This document shows, piece by piece, positions 34,488 through 42,853 of a stretch of DNA of 64,000 bases. The notes beneath the pieces were generated by a model. The model did not search any database. It was given only the letters and a program-made list of their open reading frames with translations, and was not told where the DNA came from. A program made the translations under genes and the position numbers. Numbering within the stretch: the stretch's first letter is position 1; the number at the start of each line of letters is the position of its first letter. Origin of the DNA: Celerinatantimonas yamalensis. Its GTDB lineage: Bacteria; Pseudomonadota; Gammaproteobacteria; Enterobacterales; Celerinatantimonadaceae. The stretch spans positions 248,001 to 312,000 of the forward strand of contig NZ_JBEQCT010000003.1 of the NCBI RefSeq assembly GCF_046054155.1, in the 5' to 3' direction.

Positions 34488-36293
34488 TTAGGATGATTTA
34501 TAGTTTGCCTGTTTCTCCAGTTTATTCTGAACAAAGGGGGTTGAGCAAATTTCCAAGCGGTTACGACCTTGCTGCTTGGCGTGATATAAGGCCTGATCAG
34601 CACCACTTAAACAGGCATCAACTAACGCGCCTCCACCATCTACAGAACACATACCTATGCTACAGGTGATCGCAATCGATAGCCCTTGATAACTAATGGG
34701 TGTGCTGGTAGTGCTGCTTCTAATTCGTTCACAGATAGCCTTTAGCTCATCGTAGTCAGAGGCCTCAGCAATAACAACAAATTCATCACCGCCATAGCGA
34801 TACAGGCGGTCATGATGACGTAAGCAATTTTGAATCCTGCGGGTAAATGATTGCAGAATGACGTCACCGGCTCGATGACCATACTGATCATTGATCGACT
34901 TAAAATGGTCAACATCGATCATTGCTATGGCAAATGGCTGCCCCTGATTGAGGCCAAATCCACGCAAGGTTTGTAGTTCTTGCTCTAATGCTCGACGATT
35001 ATGAGCGTGCGTCAATGAGTCTATATTGATGTCGCGATTGAGCCGCTGAATGTGGTCAATGAGTCGCTGAGCATCTAATACCAGAGCACCATAAACCCAT
35101 TGTTGATTGAATGTGTGTCGGGTGACCGAGACTAACACCGCCAGCTCATCACCATTTTCACATTTGGCAAATAACCATAGCGATGAGTTATCTCGGTCCG
35201 GTGTTTCATGGCGACGAAAATGAACAATGGCTCTTAAAACGGTCCACTTAAAGCGATTGGGAATTAACTCCCAAACCGTCATCTTTTCCAATTCCGACTG
35301 GCTCCATCCAAGTATATTCGATGCGCCTCGGGTCACCGACAGTATTCGTCCAAAGTCAGAAAACAGAATGAGGGCTCCAGCCGCAGAGTCAAGAAATACG
35401 GTTAACTTGAGTTGTTTTTGTAAATTATCTTCACTGATGGCATTTAGATCAGCGAATAATTTATTGTAACGAAATGCATTGTAAATAAGAGCTGCGAGGT
35501 TAATCGCAATAAAACTGGCCGCAAATAAGGCTAATGCAAAATCAACCTGTAAGATGTTTCCAACCACGAGCGATTTATAGATTAAGCCAATGAGTAATGG
35601 CAGGGCAAAAGTTGGTATGAGCAACCTGCGAAACTGCCTTGAGCCGGGCATTTGGGAGAAGAGTAAATAATTGATGCGGCTGCGTCGATTCGCAATGGGT
35701 AGAGTGATAAAAAACAATATAAACCCTAATGAAGTATGCAGTGCCATTGAAGAAAAAACAGGAACTTTGAATATTCCAACAGGGTTATAAATATACCCGA
35801 GTAATCCGACCAAAGGGCAGAGCAGCCCCACAATTCCTAATATATCTAGACGAGTCGGATGGTTCAACCACGGCCTGTAGAGTAAGAGCAATAAGCCTGC
35901 GACAATAAAGCAAAATGTTGTCACAATGGAAGGACGACCAGGATACGTACTGCTCCATGGGTCCTTAAAGAGCCACTCATCAATTTTAAACTGACTATCG
36001 AGCCAGTATTCAAGTAACGTTAAGGTGAAAAATATAACTAATATGAAGCCGAAGAACATCATCATCTTGTGATGCGAATGCTTGGAGATGGGGAGCAATG
36101 CTAACCCACAGATTAAAAATCCCAATGCAGTGTTTGGTTTCATGGAAGGAAATGAAATGGAGAGTTGTGTCAATGCTTGATTCTGCATTGTCCATCCCCA
36201 TAAAACAGTGAGACCTCCTAAGATCAATACCATTGAGGTAAGTAAAGTGATCGATCTGCGTATTGATTCTGGAATCGTGGCCTTATTATCCAT
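34488..36293 (-). CDS. Membrane-bound diguanylate cyclase with PAS-like and GGDEF domains
   Basis: Predicted to make c-di-GMP. The 601-residue protein has eight predicted membrane helices in the first 280 residues, a PAS-like segment (about 300-420, with RILSVTRGASNILGWSQSEL) and a C-terminal GGDEF domain (about 430-590). The active-site motif is an intact GGDEF in YRYGGDEFVVIAEA. The RxxD inhibitory site is also present exactly five residues upstream (RHHD), implying product feedback. DVDHFKSINDQYGH is the usual metal and nucleotide region. The input signal is unknown. Its opposing enzyme may be the HD-GYP protein at 26-28 kb. Confidence 0.93.
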   Translation of the reverse strand: MDNKATIPESIRRSITLLTSMVLILGGLTVLWGWTMQNQALTQLSISFPSMKPNTALGFLICGLALLPISKHSHHKMMMFFGFILVIFFTLTLLEYWLDSQFKIDEWLFKDPWSSTYPGRPSIVTTFCFIVAGLLLLLYRPWLNHPTRLDILGIVGLLCPLVGLLGYIYNPVGIFKVPVFSSMALHTSLGFILFFITLPIANRRSRINYLLFSQMPGSRQFRRLLIPTFALPLLIGLIYKSLVVGNILQVDFALALFAASFIAINLAALIYNAFRYNKLFADLNAISEDNLQKQLKLTVFLDSAAGALILFSDFGRILSVTRGASNILGWSQSELEKMTVWELIPNRFKWTVLRAIVHFRRHETPDRDNSSLWLFAKCENGDELAVLVSVTRHTFNQQWVYGALVLDAQRLIDHIQRLNRDINIDSLTHAHNRRALEQELQTLRGFGLNQGQPFAIAMIDVDHFKSINDQYGHRAGDVILQSFTRRIQNCLRHHDRLYRYGGDEFVVIAEASDYDELKAICERIRSSTTSTPISYQGLSIAITCSIGMCSVDGGGALVDACLSGADQALYHAKQQGRNRLEICSTPFVQNKLEKQANYKSS

Positions 36294-36536
36294 CTTTTGT
36301 TCTACCAGCCTTGTTAACCCGAAAGTTATCTAATGTTTTGTTTAAATATAGTGGCTAATACATTGTCATGATGTTTTTTCGTAACAGATTATGCTGTTAA
36401 TTTAGCCAACAATTGACTTTTCGCCTTATTAGCGGTTGCATGGTGGTGGTGTACATGCCTAGGGTTTTTGAAAAACTATCGATTCACCATTAGGTTAGGT
36501 TCATTATTCATTCTATTAAGCAAAGGAGTTAGGGTT

Positions 36537-37487
36537 ATGCAATGTATTCCGTTAGGTCAGAGTGGGTTGTCTATTCCACCGATTGTTTTTGGAGGGAATG
36601 TGTTTGGGTGGACACTAGACAAAGCGCAATCGTTTCGCATGTTAGATCAACTTTATGAGGCGGGACTGCGCAGCATTGATACTGCTGACGTTTACTCTAG
36701 CTGGGTAGATGGCAATCAAGGCGGCGAGTCAGAAACAATTATAGGGGAATGGCTGCATGCTCGCCCTGGTTATCGTGATAATATCGTGTTGATGACCAAA
36801 GTGGGCGCCGACTTAGGCAATGACCACGGTGGGTTGAGTGAGCAATGGGTGTCGCAGGCATTAGAGGATTCGTTAAAGCGGCTGCAAACGGATTATATTG
36901 ACTTATATCAATCGCATTGGCCTGATGAACATACACCACATGAAGAAACTTTGGGGACGTATCAGCGGCTGCTTGATGCTGGTAAAATTCGTGCAATTGG
37001 TGCCTCAAATTACAATTTATCGCAAATGGAACAAGCAGCTAGTGCTGCAAAAAATCACGGATTAACAGCGTATCAAAGTTTACAGCCTGAGTTTAATCTT
37101 TATGATCGTGAGGGCTTTGCTAAGCCATTGCAACAGTGGGTGCAAGCGCATTCAGTGGGAGTGATCCCCTATTTTAGTTTGGCCAGTGGATTTTTATCGG
37201 GTAAATACCGCAATCGAGCTGATTTGGAAGGACAGCCTCGGGCTAATAGGGTGGAAAAATATGCGAATGAAAAAGGCTTTAAGCTGATTGGTCAACTCAT
37301 TCATATGGCCCAAGATTATCAAGCCGAGCCTGCTGAAGTGGCACTCGCGTGGTTGATTGCTCACCCCGCTGTCACTGCTCCGATCGCTAGTGCGACCAAA
37401 TCAAGTCATATTAATAGCCTATTAAAGGCGATGGAACTTACATTATCTGATAGTGATTGGCAGCAGCTTGATCACATGATGGACTAA
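36537..37487 (+). CDS. Aldo/keto reductase
   Basis: NADPH-dependent carbonyl reductase of the AKR fold, 316 residues. The start is placed at ATG 36537 (MQCIPLGQSGLSIPP) 8 nt behind AAGGAG; a longer frame from 36468 lacks a ribosome site. The catalytic tetrad can be placed: Asp in SIDTADVYSSW with Tyr in the same motif, Lys in MTKVGADL and His in YQSHWPDEHTPHEE. The pattern resembles the YajO/Tas-like general stress AKRs. The physiological substrate is unknown. Confidence 0.91.
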   Translation: MQCIPLGQSGLSIPPIVFGGNVFGWTLDKAQSFRMLDQLYEAGLRSIDTADVYSSWVDGNQGGESETIIGEWLHARPGYRDNIVLMTKVGADLGNDHGGLSEQWVSQALEDSLKRLQTDYIDLYQSHWPDEHTPHEETLGTYQRLLDAGKIRAIGASNYNLSQMEQAASAAKNHGLTAYQSLQPEFNLYDREGFAKPLQQWVQAHSVGVIPYFSLASGFLSGKYRNRADLEGQPRANRVEKYANEKGFKLIGQLIHMAQDYQAEPAEVALAWLIAHPAVTAPIASATKSSHINSLLKAMELTLSDSDWQQLDHMMD

Positions 37488-37896
37488 CTGATTGCAGCGC
37501 TACGTTGAAGGGCGTCGTTAATATAGCGGCCGAGCTAGGTTTGACTAACTACGTGGCTTATCTTTGCCTGCTGTTGATGCATTGTTTTTAAAGCGTTGAT
37601 GGATGATTTGATTGATATCAATCACTGATTTTTTGGGTGTTTTGGCTGATTTTTAAATGGGCCTAGGATGATTCAAACATTCTGTCTGAGCAAGTAAGAG
37701 GTGGGCGAACCTCTACAAATGCATTAGGTCTGCTTGATGACACGCGTATCGAGGCCTGTGTGATTCAGACCTCTTTATTCGTTGATAGCAAACCAGCTTT
37801 CAGTTTCTGTTTCAGCTAATGTAGTCATGTCGTGATATGCTAAGAGGTAATAAAGAGTTTTATTCCGCCATACCATGGTATCGATGAGGTATATGT
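37488..37896. other. Gap upstream of the EfeO-like gene
   Basis: About 410 bp without a gene. It contains a perfect FNR-type palindrome (listed separately) and imperfect inverted repeats such as GAGGTGGGCGAACCTC near 37700. It should contain the promoter for the EfeO-like gene. Confidence 0.45.
37608..37621 (+). promoter_or_regulatory. FNR/Crp-family operator, perfect FNR consensus
   Basis: TTGATTGATATCAA fits the FNR consensus TTGAT-N4-ATCAA with no mismatch. It lies 276 bp upstream of the EfeO-like gene and 120 bp after the aldo/keto reductase. The distance to a start codon is long, so either the transcript has a long leader or the site serves another function. Confidence 0.5.
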
Positions 37897-38793
37897 ATGG
37901 ATCGTTGCAACTGGCTGTGCGCTGCGGCTATTTCTTTTTTAATTGCGCCATTAGGGCACGCCGGAGAAGTGCTGCCTCAGGTAAATGTTACGTTGACTCA
38001 GCATTGTTTGTTGCAAGCATTACAAACGTCTGCTGGCAAAGTGCAATTTGTCATCACTAATCAAAGTCATCATCCCATGGGATGGGCAATTTTTGATAAT
38101 AAGCAACTTGTTGATCTGCAAGATGATATTGCAAGTGGTCAAACTCAGAGCATGATTGTCGATTTAGAGCCTGGGCATTATACTACCCGCTGCCTGCTTC
38201 CCACTGAAAAACAGGGACAACTGACCGCGCAAGCTGTTGCTAAAGTGACGCAATATCAGTTGAGTGTTCATGACATTGAAAAAATGGTAACAGATTATCA
38301 AGCCTATTTGGTTTCTCAGGGGCAACAAGCGGAACAGCTTGCTAGCCAATGGCAAGGCGGTGATGTGGCGCTTAACTTTGCTGTTAGTTATTACTCGCTA
38401 TTGCCTTTTGCCACAGCATTTAACGCATTGCCAAGTGAGGATCGGTTAGGCGGCAAAGCGGATGATATTGGTGCACTACGTGCCCAGATCAACCAGTTCA
38501 AAACGGTGACGACGACGCAACAACTCCCTTTATCGGTGTTGATTATGCAGTTACAGAAAAATTTAACGCAGCCCGCACAAGGTGGCGCTCGTTGGTTGGG
38601 ATTGATGCAAGACACACGCAAATTAGTCGATATTGTCACCCCTGTTGTTGCAAAGCTTAGTCAAAGCACAGTGGCGGCTGCAGAGTCAAATTTAGCGACT
38701 TGGAAAAAAGGTGACAATCCCGATATTCGCCAACAAATTCGCGCCGATCTCGCGCACATTGCTAATCAACTGAAGTTGGCTGATACCAATTAG
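37897..38793 (+). CDS. EfeO-like periplasmic protein (cupredoxin-like domain plus shortened M75-like helical domain)
   Basis: A 298-residue secreted protein with a signal peptide (LCAAAISFLIAPLGHAG). Residues 28-115 resemble the EfeO cupredoxin-like domain: CLLQALQTSAGKVQFVITNQS, and the closing LEPGHYTTRCLLP motif. The C-terminal 180 residues are helical and follow the start of the M75/imelysin domain (VTDYQAYLVSQGQQAEQLA) but lack its HxxE iron motif and are shorter than EfeO (about 375). No EfeU or EfeB is adjacent. Its binding role, possibly iron or copper, is uncertain. Confidence 0.66.
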   Translation: MDRCNWLCAAAISFLIAPLGHAGEVLPQVNVTLTQHCLLQALQTSAGKVQFVITNQSHHPMGWAIFDNKQLVDLQDDIASGQTQSMIVDLEPGHYTTRCLLPTEKQGQLTAQAVAKVTQYQLSVHDIEKMVTDYQAYLVSQGQQAEQLASQWQGGDVALNFAVSYYSLLPFATAFNALPSEDRLGGKADDIGALRAQINQFKTVTTTQQLPLSVLIMQLQKNLTQPAQGGARWLGLMQDTRKLVDIVTPVVAKLSQSTVAAAESNLATWKKGDNPDIRQQIRADLAHIANQLKLADTN

Positions 38794-38823
38794 CTTGATA
38801 GTCGCTCTAAGCGTTGAGACAAA

Positions 38824-38849
38824 ATATCAGGGGGCATCCCCCCTGATAT
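38824..38849. terminator. Bidirectional hairpin between converging genes
   Basis: Stem ATATCAGGGGG / CCCCCTGATAT with a 4-nt loop, between the stop of the EfeO-like gene and the stop of the flavodoxin gene. Confidence 0.72.
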
Positions 38850-38858
38850 GTTTCGTTG

Positions 38859-39410
38859 TTAGGCCCATTTAGCGGCCAATTCATTGATACGCTTACCAAA
38901 GGCTTCGGCCGTTTTTAGATCGCCTGTTGGAATAGCCTCCGCATCTGCATCGCTAGGTGCTTGAACCAATAAACCCGCTGATCCCCCTAGATTGTTCAGG
39001 TCATCACGGGTAGCAGCTAGTGTGTTTGCAGGGAGAATATCGAGACTTATCCATAACCCGCCGTGTTGCGCAGCCAAGGTTTGTAGGTAAGATAATGTCA
39101 TTTGTTTGTCACCGTTAAGGCTGCCACTGACACTAAATCCGGCAAATAATTTGTTTGACCATCCACGGTTAAACCAAACTTTAGATGAGGTATCCGCAAA
39201 TTTTTTGAACTGCCAGCTTGGCCCACCCATGTAAGTTGGTGTACCAAAGACAATGGCGTCAGACTCAGCTAAGGTTTGCCAATCAGTATCGCTGATATCG
39301 CCTTCGCTGTTAATTTCAATTAATTTTGCGTGTGCACTTTGAGCAACAATTTCTGCAATCTTTTTGGTATGACCATAGCCTGAATGAAAAATGACACTTA
39401 CTTGACTCAT
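38859..39410 (-). CDS. Flavodoxin-fold NAD(P)H:quinone oxidoreductase-type protein
   Basis: A 183-residue cytoplasmic flavoprotein. It has the phosphate-binding loop FHSGYGHTKKIAE (residues 7-19) and FGTPTYMGGPSWQFKKFAD near 55-75, both typical of the WrbA/NADPH-dependent FMN reductase group, and a GGLWISLDI segment lining the flavin. Likely reduces quinones or related electrophiles. ATG is 7 nt behind AAGGAC. It is divergent from the remains of an HxlR-type regulator, the usual regulator class for such genes. Confidence 0.86.
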   Translation of the reverse strand: MSQVSVIFHSGYGHTKKIAEIVAQSAHAKLIEINSEGDISDTDWQTLAESDAIVFGTPTYMGGPSWQFKKFADTSSKVWFNRGWSNKLFAGFSVSGSLNGDKQMTLSYLQTLAAQHGGLWISLDILPANTLAATRDDLNNLGGSAGLLVQAPSDADAEAIPTGDLKTAEAFGKRINELAAKWA

Positions 39411-39545
39411 TATTTAGTCCTTTTCTCGTCAATTAATAAATTTAAATGCGATATTGAGCTGATGGCATATTACTATCCATTGACTCAATTATAGAGTACA
39501 GATGATAAGTTATTTTTGATAGTACCCACCAAAAGGTGAGTGTCT

Positions 39546-39911
39546 ATGGTAAGCGGTGAGTTGCCCAATACGTATGACGAAGGGCGGCGTTTCATCAAGC
39601 TTGCTTCTTTCCGACGGTGCCAAGCCTGTCACCAAAGTTACGCAGCGTTGGCCGATAGTTTTAGCACAAAAGCACTACCGTTTTAACAAATTGCGGCGTA
39701 AAATAATCGGTATTAGTAAAAAGATGTTGCCTCAAACGCTCAAAACGCTTGGGCACAAGATGGTTTCGTTCAATACTTCGTTCAGTCTGCTAGACCTTAT
39801 TATGTTGACTATAGCTTGACACCACTCGATCGTTAGATTGAGCTGCAGTTGTTGCCTTAGCCCTATGGATTGAAGACCACTTTGCAATGAAGTCACCACA
39901 CGAATGATCAT
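39546..39911 (+). pseudogene. HxlR-family regulator, broken by frameshifts
   Basis: Spliced frames rebuild an HxlR winged-helix regulator. One frame gives WPIVLAQKHYRFNKLRRKII and GISKKMLPQTLKTL. A shifted frame continues AQDGFVQYFVQSARPYYVDY then SLTPLDR, matching the family pattern RF-ELRR..GIS.KMLTQ.L..LE.DGLV.R......P..VEYSLT. An earlier CPIR resembles the conserved N-terminal Cys motif. At least two frameshifts and later stops (TAG at 39826, TAG further on) disable it. It lies divergent from the flavodoxin gene. Confidence 0.68.
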
Positions 39912-40067
39912 CATTAACTTTGCTATTGCCCAAAGTACGTGTTATCGCGCCAACTACTTATTTTAGTGCAAAACTATACCTGAGGACTGCCATCTGCTGG
40001 AGGTCTTCATTCGTCTCAATTCTGTAAGCTGGCTTATAGTTGGCTATCAGTTGTTATAGGTTACTCA

Positions 40068-41279
40068 ATGGACCGTTCTTGGAAACTTAATCTATTGGCT
40101 TTATGGCTAGGCTGCTTTTTAGTCGGGCTGGGCATGAGCCAAATTTTGCCATTTTTACCCCTTTATCTGCAACAACTTGGGGTCACAGGGCAGGCTGATT
40201 TGAGTTTATGGTCGGGGTTGGTTTTTAGTGGTTCATTTATTGTATCTGCTATGGTTTCACCGTTCTGGGGAAAACTTGCCGACCAACGAGGCCGCAAACT
40301 GATGCTGCTGCGGGCCTCATTGGGAATGGCTATTTTGATGGCGGCCCAAGGGTTTGTGTCGGCCCCATGGCAATTAATGGGGCTACGCATGTTGATGGGC
40401 TTAACCTCCGGCTATATTCCTAATGCGATGGCGTTAGCTGCTGCTGAAATGCCGCGTGAGCGCACAGGTTGGGCGCTTGGAACACTCACCACTGGGCAAG
40501 TGAGTGGCGTGATCCTCGGGCCATTGATTGGTGGGATGATGGCCGATCAGATGGGGTTTAGAATTGTATTTTTAGTCACTGGTGGGCTGCTTTTCTGCTG
40601 TTTTCTTTGTACGTGGTATTTGGTGCACGAACAATTTGAGCGTCCCGCTCGTGATGAAAAACCACTCACGCGCCAGCAGGTCTTTGCATCGTTATCTTCT
40701 CCCGGCTTGGTATTGGGGTTATTTATCGCCACGATGATGATTCAGTTAGCGAATGGTTCGATTAATCCTATTTTGACCTTGTTTGTGTCGCAACTTTCAG
40801 AAAACACCCATAATTTGGCATTTATCAGTGGGGTGATTGCGGCTGTTCCTGGTGTGTCTGCATTGTTTTCTGCATCTTGGCTGGGCAAGCTGGGTGATCG
40901 CATCGGAAGTGGTCGTATTTTGCTGGTGGCGTTAACCATGACCGCTGCGTTATTACTGATGGTTTCATTGGTGCAAAATACTTTTGAGCTGGGATTAATA
41001 CGCTTTTTAATGGGATTTTGTGATGGTGCTATGATGCCGGCTGTGCAAGCACTACTAGCGCAGCAAGTGAGTGGCAAAGTGCTTGGGCGAATTTTCGGCT
41101 ATAACCAATCCTTTTTGTATTTAGGTAGTGTCGTCGGACCGATGCTGGGCGCTGGGGTTTCAGCGTACATGGGGTATCGCTGGGTCTTTGTGATTTCAGC
41201 GGTGTTAGTATTAGTGAATTTATTTCAAATGCACTATTACCTAAACCAACCTGACATGGCACGCACTAAGTCAGCATAG
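40068..41279 (+). CDS. mdtG: Multidrug efflux MFS transporter MdtG
   Basis: A 403-residue inner-membrane proton antiporter with 12 predicted helices. It agrees with E. coli MdtG along its length: WLGCFLVGLGMSQILPFLPL, WSGLVFSGSFIVSAMVSPFW, the loop LADQRGRKLMLLRASLGM, SGWALGTLTTG-like RTGWALGTLTTGQVSG, and RIFGYNQSFLYLGSVVGP. The E. coli homologue confers fosfomycin and deoxycholate tolerance and is under MarA/SoxS/Rob; here soxR is two genes away. The gene ends in a hairpin containing its stop codon. Confidence 0.92.
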   Translation: MDRSWKLNLLALWLGCFLVGLGMSQILPFLPLYLQQLGVTGQADLSLWSGLVFSGSFIVSAMVSPFWGKLADQRGRKLMLLRASLGMAILMAAQGFVSAPWQLMGLRMLMGLTSGYIPNAMALAAAEMPRERTGWALGTLTTGQVSGVILGPLIGGMMADQMGFRIVFLVTGGLLFCCFLCTWYLVHEQFERPARDEKPLTRQQVFASLSSPGLVLGLFIATMMIQLANGSINPILTLFVSQLSENTHNLAFISGVIAAVPGVSALFSASWLGKLGDRIGSGRILLVALTMTAALLLMVSLVQNTFELGLIRFLMGFCDGAMMPAVQALLAQQVSGKVLGRIFGYNQSFLYLGSVVGPMLGAGVSAYMGYRWVFVISAVLVLVNLFQMHYYLNQPDMARTKSA

Positions 41280-41300
41280 GCTCGTCAGCAACGAGCCTAT
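41276..41300. terminator. Hairpin at the mdtG stop codon
   Basis: Perfect 10-bp stem ATAGGCTCGT / ACGAGCCTAT with a CAGCA loop, between converging mdtG and VOC genes. No T-run on the plus strand. Confidence 0.65.
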
Positions 41301-41316
41301 AGTCATCTGCCTTGAT

Positions 41317-41733
41317 TTATTCGTAGTGATAACGCTGCTCAAAACGTTGACTGAAATATTCAATCAGCTCCCATTCCAGGCCACTGTGATCAAAGAAATA
41401 CAAACGCCTACGATAAGTTTCATTCGGGGTTGCCATTGAGCGTCTGTAACCGGCCGCAATTAATTCTGTTTCAATTTCATCTAAGTTTTCAACCTGTAAT
41501 CCCCAATGGTTAACGCCAAGTTGGTGATAGGGTATTCGCTTGGAATTCACGCGTGATTGATCACGAGGCTCTTGCAGGGCTAAATAATGCTGGTTATTAC
41601 CAACATGAACCCAATGATGCTGAGGGGTTTCGCCGCGATGGCGAAGCCGAAAATCGGGGGCGACAATCGCTAAAAATTGTAGGGTTTGTTCAATGCTGCG
41701 CACCGTGATATTGGCATGTTCTAAAATAGTCAT
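41317..41733 (-). CDS. VOC-family (glyoxalase/bleomycin-resistance-like) protein under SoxR-type promoter
   Basis: A 138-residue vicinal-oxygen-chelate protein with the beta-alpha-beta-beta-beta fold; motifs MTILEHANITVRSIEQTLQFL, GVNHWGLQVENLDEIETEL and YFFDHSGLEWELIEYF. Candidate metal ligands are H6, H67-type His of NHWG and E in LEWE. The start is ATG 41733 behind AGGAG; a frame extending to 41763 overlaps the promoter. The promoter is a SoxR-type element (listed separately), so it is probably induced by redox-cycling compounds. Substrate unknown; a dioxygenase or fosfomycin/glutathione-transferase-like role is possible. Confidence 0.86.
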   Translation of the reverse strand: MTILEHANITVRSIEQTLQFLAIVAPDFRLRHRGETPQHHWVHVGNNQHYLALQEPRDQSRVNSKRIPYHQLGVNHWGLQVENLDEIETELIAAGYRRSMATPNETYRRRLYFFDHSGLEWELIEYFSQRFEQRYHYE

Positions 41734-41761
41734 AATGGCTCCTGATCGATGAATTAGATTC

Positions 41762-41792
41762 ATTCTAAAAGCTCAAGTTAACTTGAGATCAA
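41762..41792 (-). promoter_or_regulatory. SoxR box and 19-bp-spacer promoter for the VOC gene
   Basis: The perfect palindrome CTCAAGTTAACTTGAG (41772-41787) equals the core of the E. coli soxS SoxR operator. On the minus strand it sits between TTGATC (-35, 41792-41787) and TAGAAT (-10, 41767-41762), separated by exactly 19 bp, the overlong spacer that marks MerR/SoxR-activated promoters. The -10 lies about 29 bp upstream of the VOC start codon. The site also lies about 70 bp upstream of soxR. Confidence 0.92.
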
Positions 41793-41854
41793 GAAGTTAT
41801 TTAGTTATTTTTAAAGCTAAATTTTCGATCTATTTTTTAAATGCAGGGCATGTG

Positions 41855-42307
41855 ATGGAACAATTACTCAATATAGGCAAAGTCGTGAAGCGCAGTGGGG
41901 TTGCCGCCTCGACATTGCATTACTATGAAACGCGCGGCTTAATTCAAAGTGTCCGTAGTCCGGGCAATCAACGTCGTTACCATCGTGATGTATTGCGCCG
42001 AGTTGCGCTGATTAAAGTGGCACAAAACTTAGGGGTGAGTCTGAGTGAAATTGAACAAGCGTTTAAGCAATTACCTGAAGGCCGTATTGCCAAGCAGCGA
42101 GATTGGCAAAATTTAGCCAAGGTTTGGCAATTACAATTAGATCAGCGAATCAGCCAGTTAACCCAATTGCGAGGGCAATTAAGTCATTGTATCGGTTGTG
42201 GTTGCCTGTCTGTAGAGGATTGTCCGCTACGCAATCCTGCCGATCAATTAGCCACTAAAGGTAGTGGGGCTCAACTTTTAGATGGGGGAATGTCGGTTAC
42301 ATCATAA
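41855..42307 (+). CDS. soxR: Redox-sensitive transcriptional activator SoxR
   Basis: MerR-family regulator that is activated by oxidation of a [2Fe-2S] cluster. The start is ATG 41855 (MEQLLNIGKVVKRSGVAAS), giving 150 residues. N-terminal winged HTH (LHYYETRGLIQSVRSPGNQR), dimerisation helix, and the cluster cysteines C112, C115, C117 and C123 in CIGCGCLSVEDC. All four are conserved, so the sensor is intact. Divergent from the VOC gene across a SoxR box; no soxS is visible, so it probably acts directly on targets. Its 3' end overlaps the opposite GNAT gene by 37 bp. Confidence 0.96.
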   Translation: MEQLLNIGKVVKRSGVAASTLHYYETRGLIQSVRSPGNQRRYHRDVLRRVALIKVAQNLGVSLSEIEQAFKQLPEGRIAKQRDWQNLAKVWQLQLDQRISQLTQLRGQLSHCIGCGCLSVEDCPLRNPADQLATKGSGAQLLDGGMSVTS

Positions 42308-42711
42308 ATAAATAGATGCTGTGATTTTTGCCAACTAAAGCCATGTTGCTGATAAAACTGATGCGCTCGTTCTCGTTTGACTTGGCTTCGTACGCGCAGC
42401 TCAATGCTTTGTTGGCAAGCGAGCTGTTTCACCCAATCAAGCAGTTGCTGACCAATACCTTGACCTCGGTAAGCTTCGTCGACTACAAATGCAAGGATCT
42501 CTAAATGTTCGCCACTCGTTAACTGATATTGGCGATCAAGTTGCAGCCAAGCGAGTACTTGCGCATTTTGTTCATATACCCAAATCTGCTGATGGGCGCC
42601 TAACTTGTTGATGCGTTGCTGCACTTGCTCAATCGTTACTGGATAACCTAATTGGCCACTTAATAAGGCGATGCGAGCATGGTCTGAGGGAATGGCTTGA
42701 CGAATGGACAT
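42271..42711 (-). CDS. GNAT-family N-acetyltransferase
   Basis: A 146-residue acetyltransferase of the GNAT fold. Motif A, the acetyl-CoA pyrophosphate loop, reads DEAYRGQGIGQQLL (about 78-91), preceded by LEILAFVVD and followed by ELRVRSQVKRERAHQFYQQHGF, the usual motif B. Substrate unknown. It converges with soxR and overlaps its last 37 bp. Confidence 0.9.
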   Translation of the reverse strand: MSIRQAIPSDHARIALLSGQLGYPVTIEQVQQRINKLGAHQQIWVYEQNAQVLAWLQLDRQYQLTSGEHLEILAFVVDEAYRGQGIGQQLLDWVKQLACQQSIELRVRSQVKRERAHQFYQQHGFSWQKSQHLFIYDVTDIPPSKS

Positions 42712-42853
42712 AAGATCTCTAGGTCGATGATAACGATTAATATTAGCATGCGATTATGACAATTCGCTATGTATATAGGCAGTTAACCCAATTGTTCGAT
42801 TGTCTTGCTTGAGTGATGATAAGTCTCACAAGTTAACACGAAAGGTATTCATC

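Noticed and set aside
39556..39819. 87-codon plus-strand frame treated as an intact gene
   Set aside because: HxlR homology jumps to another frame before its end, so it is only part of a pseudogene.
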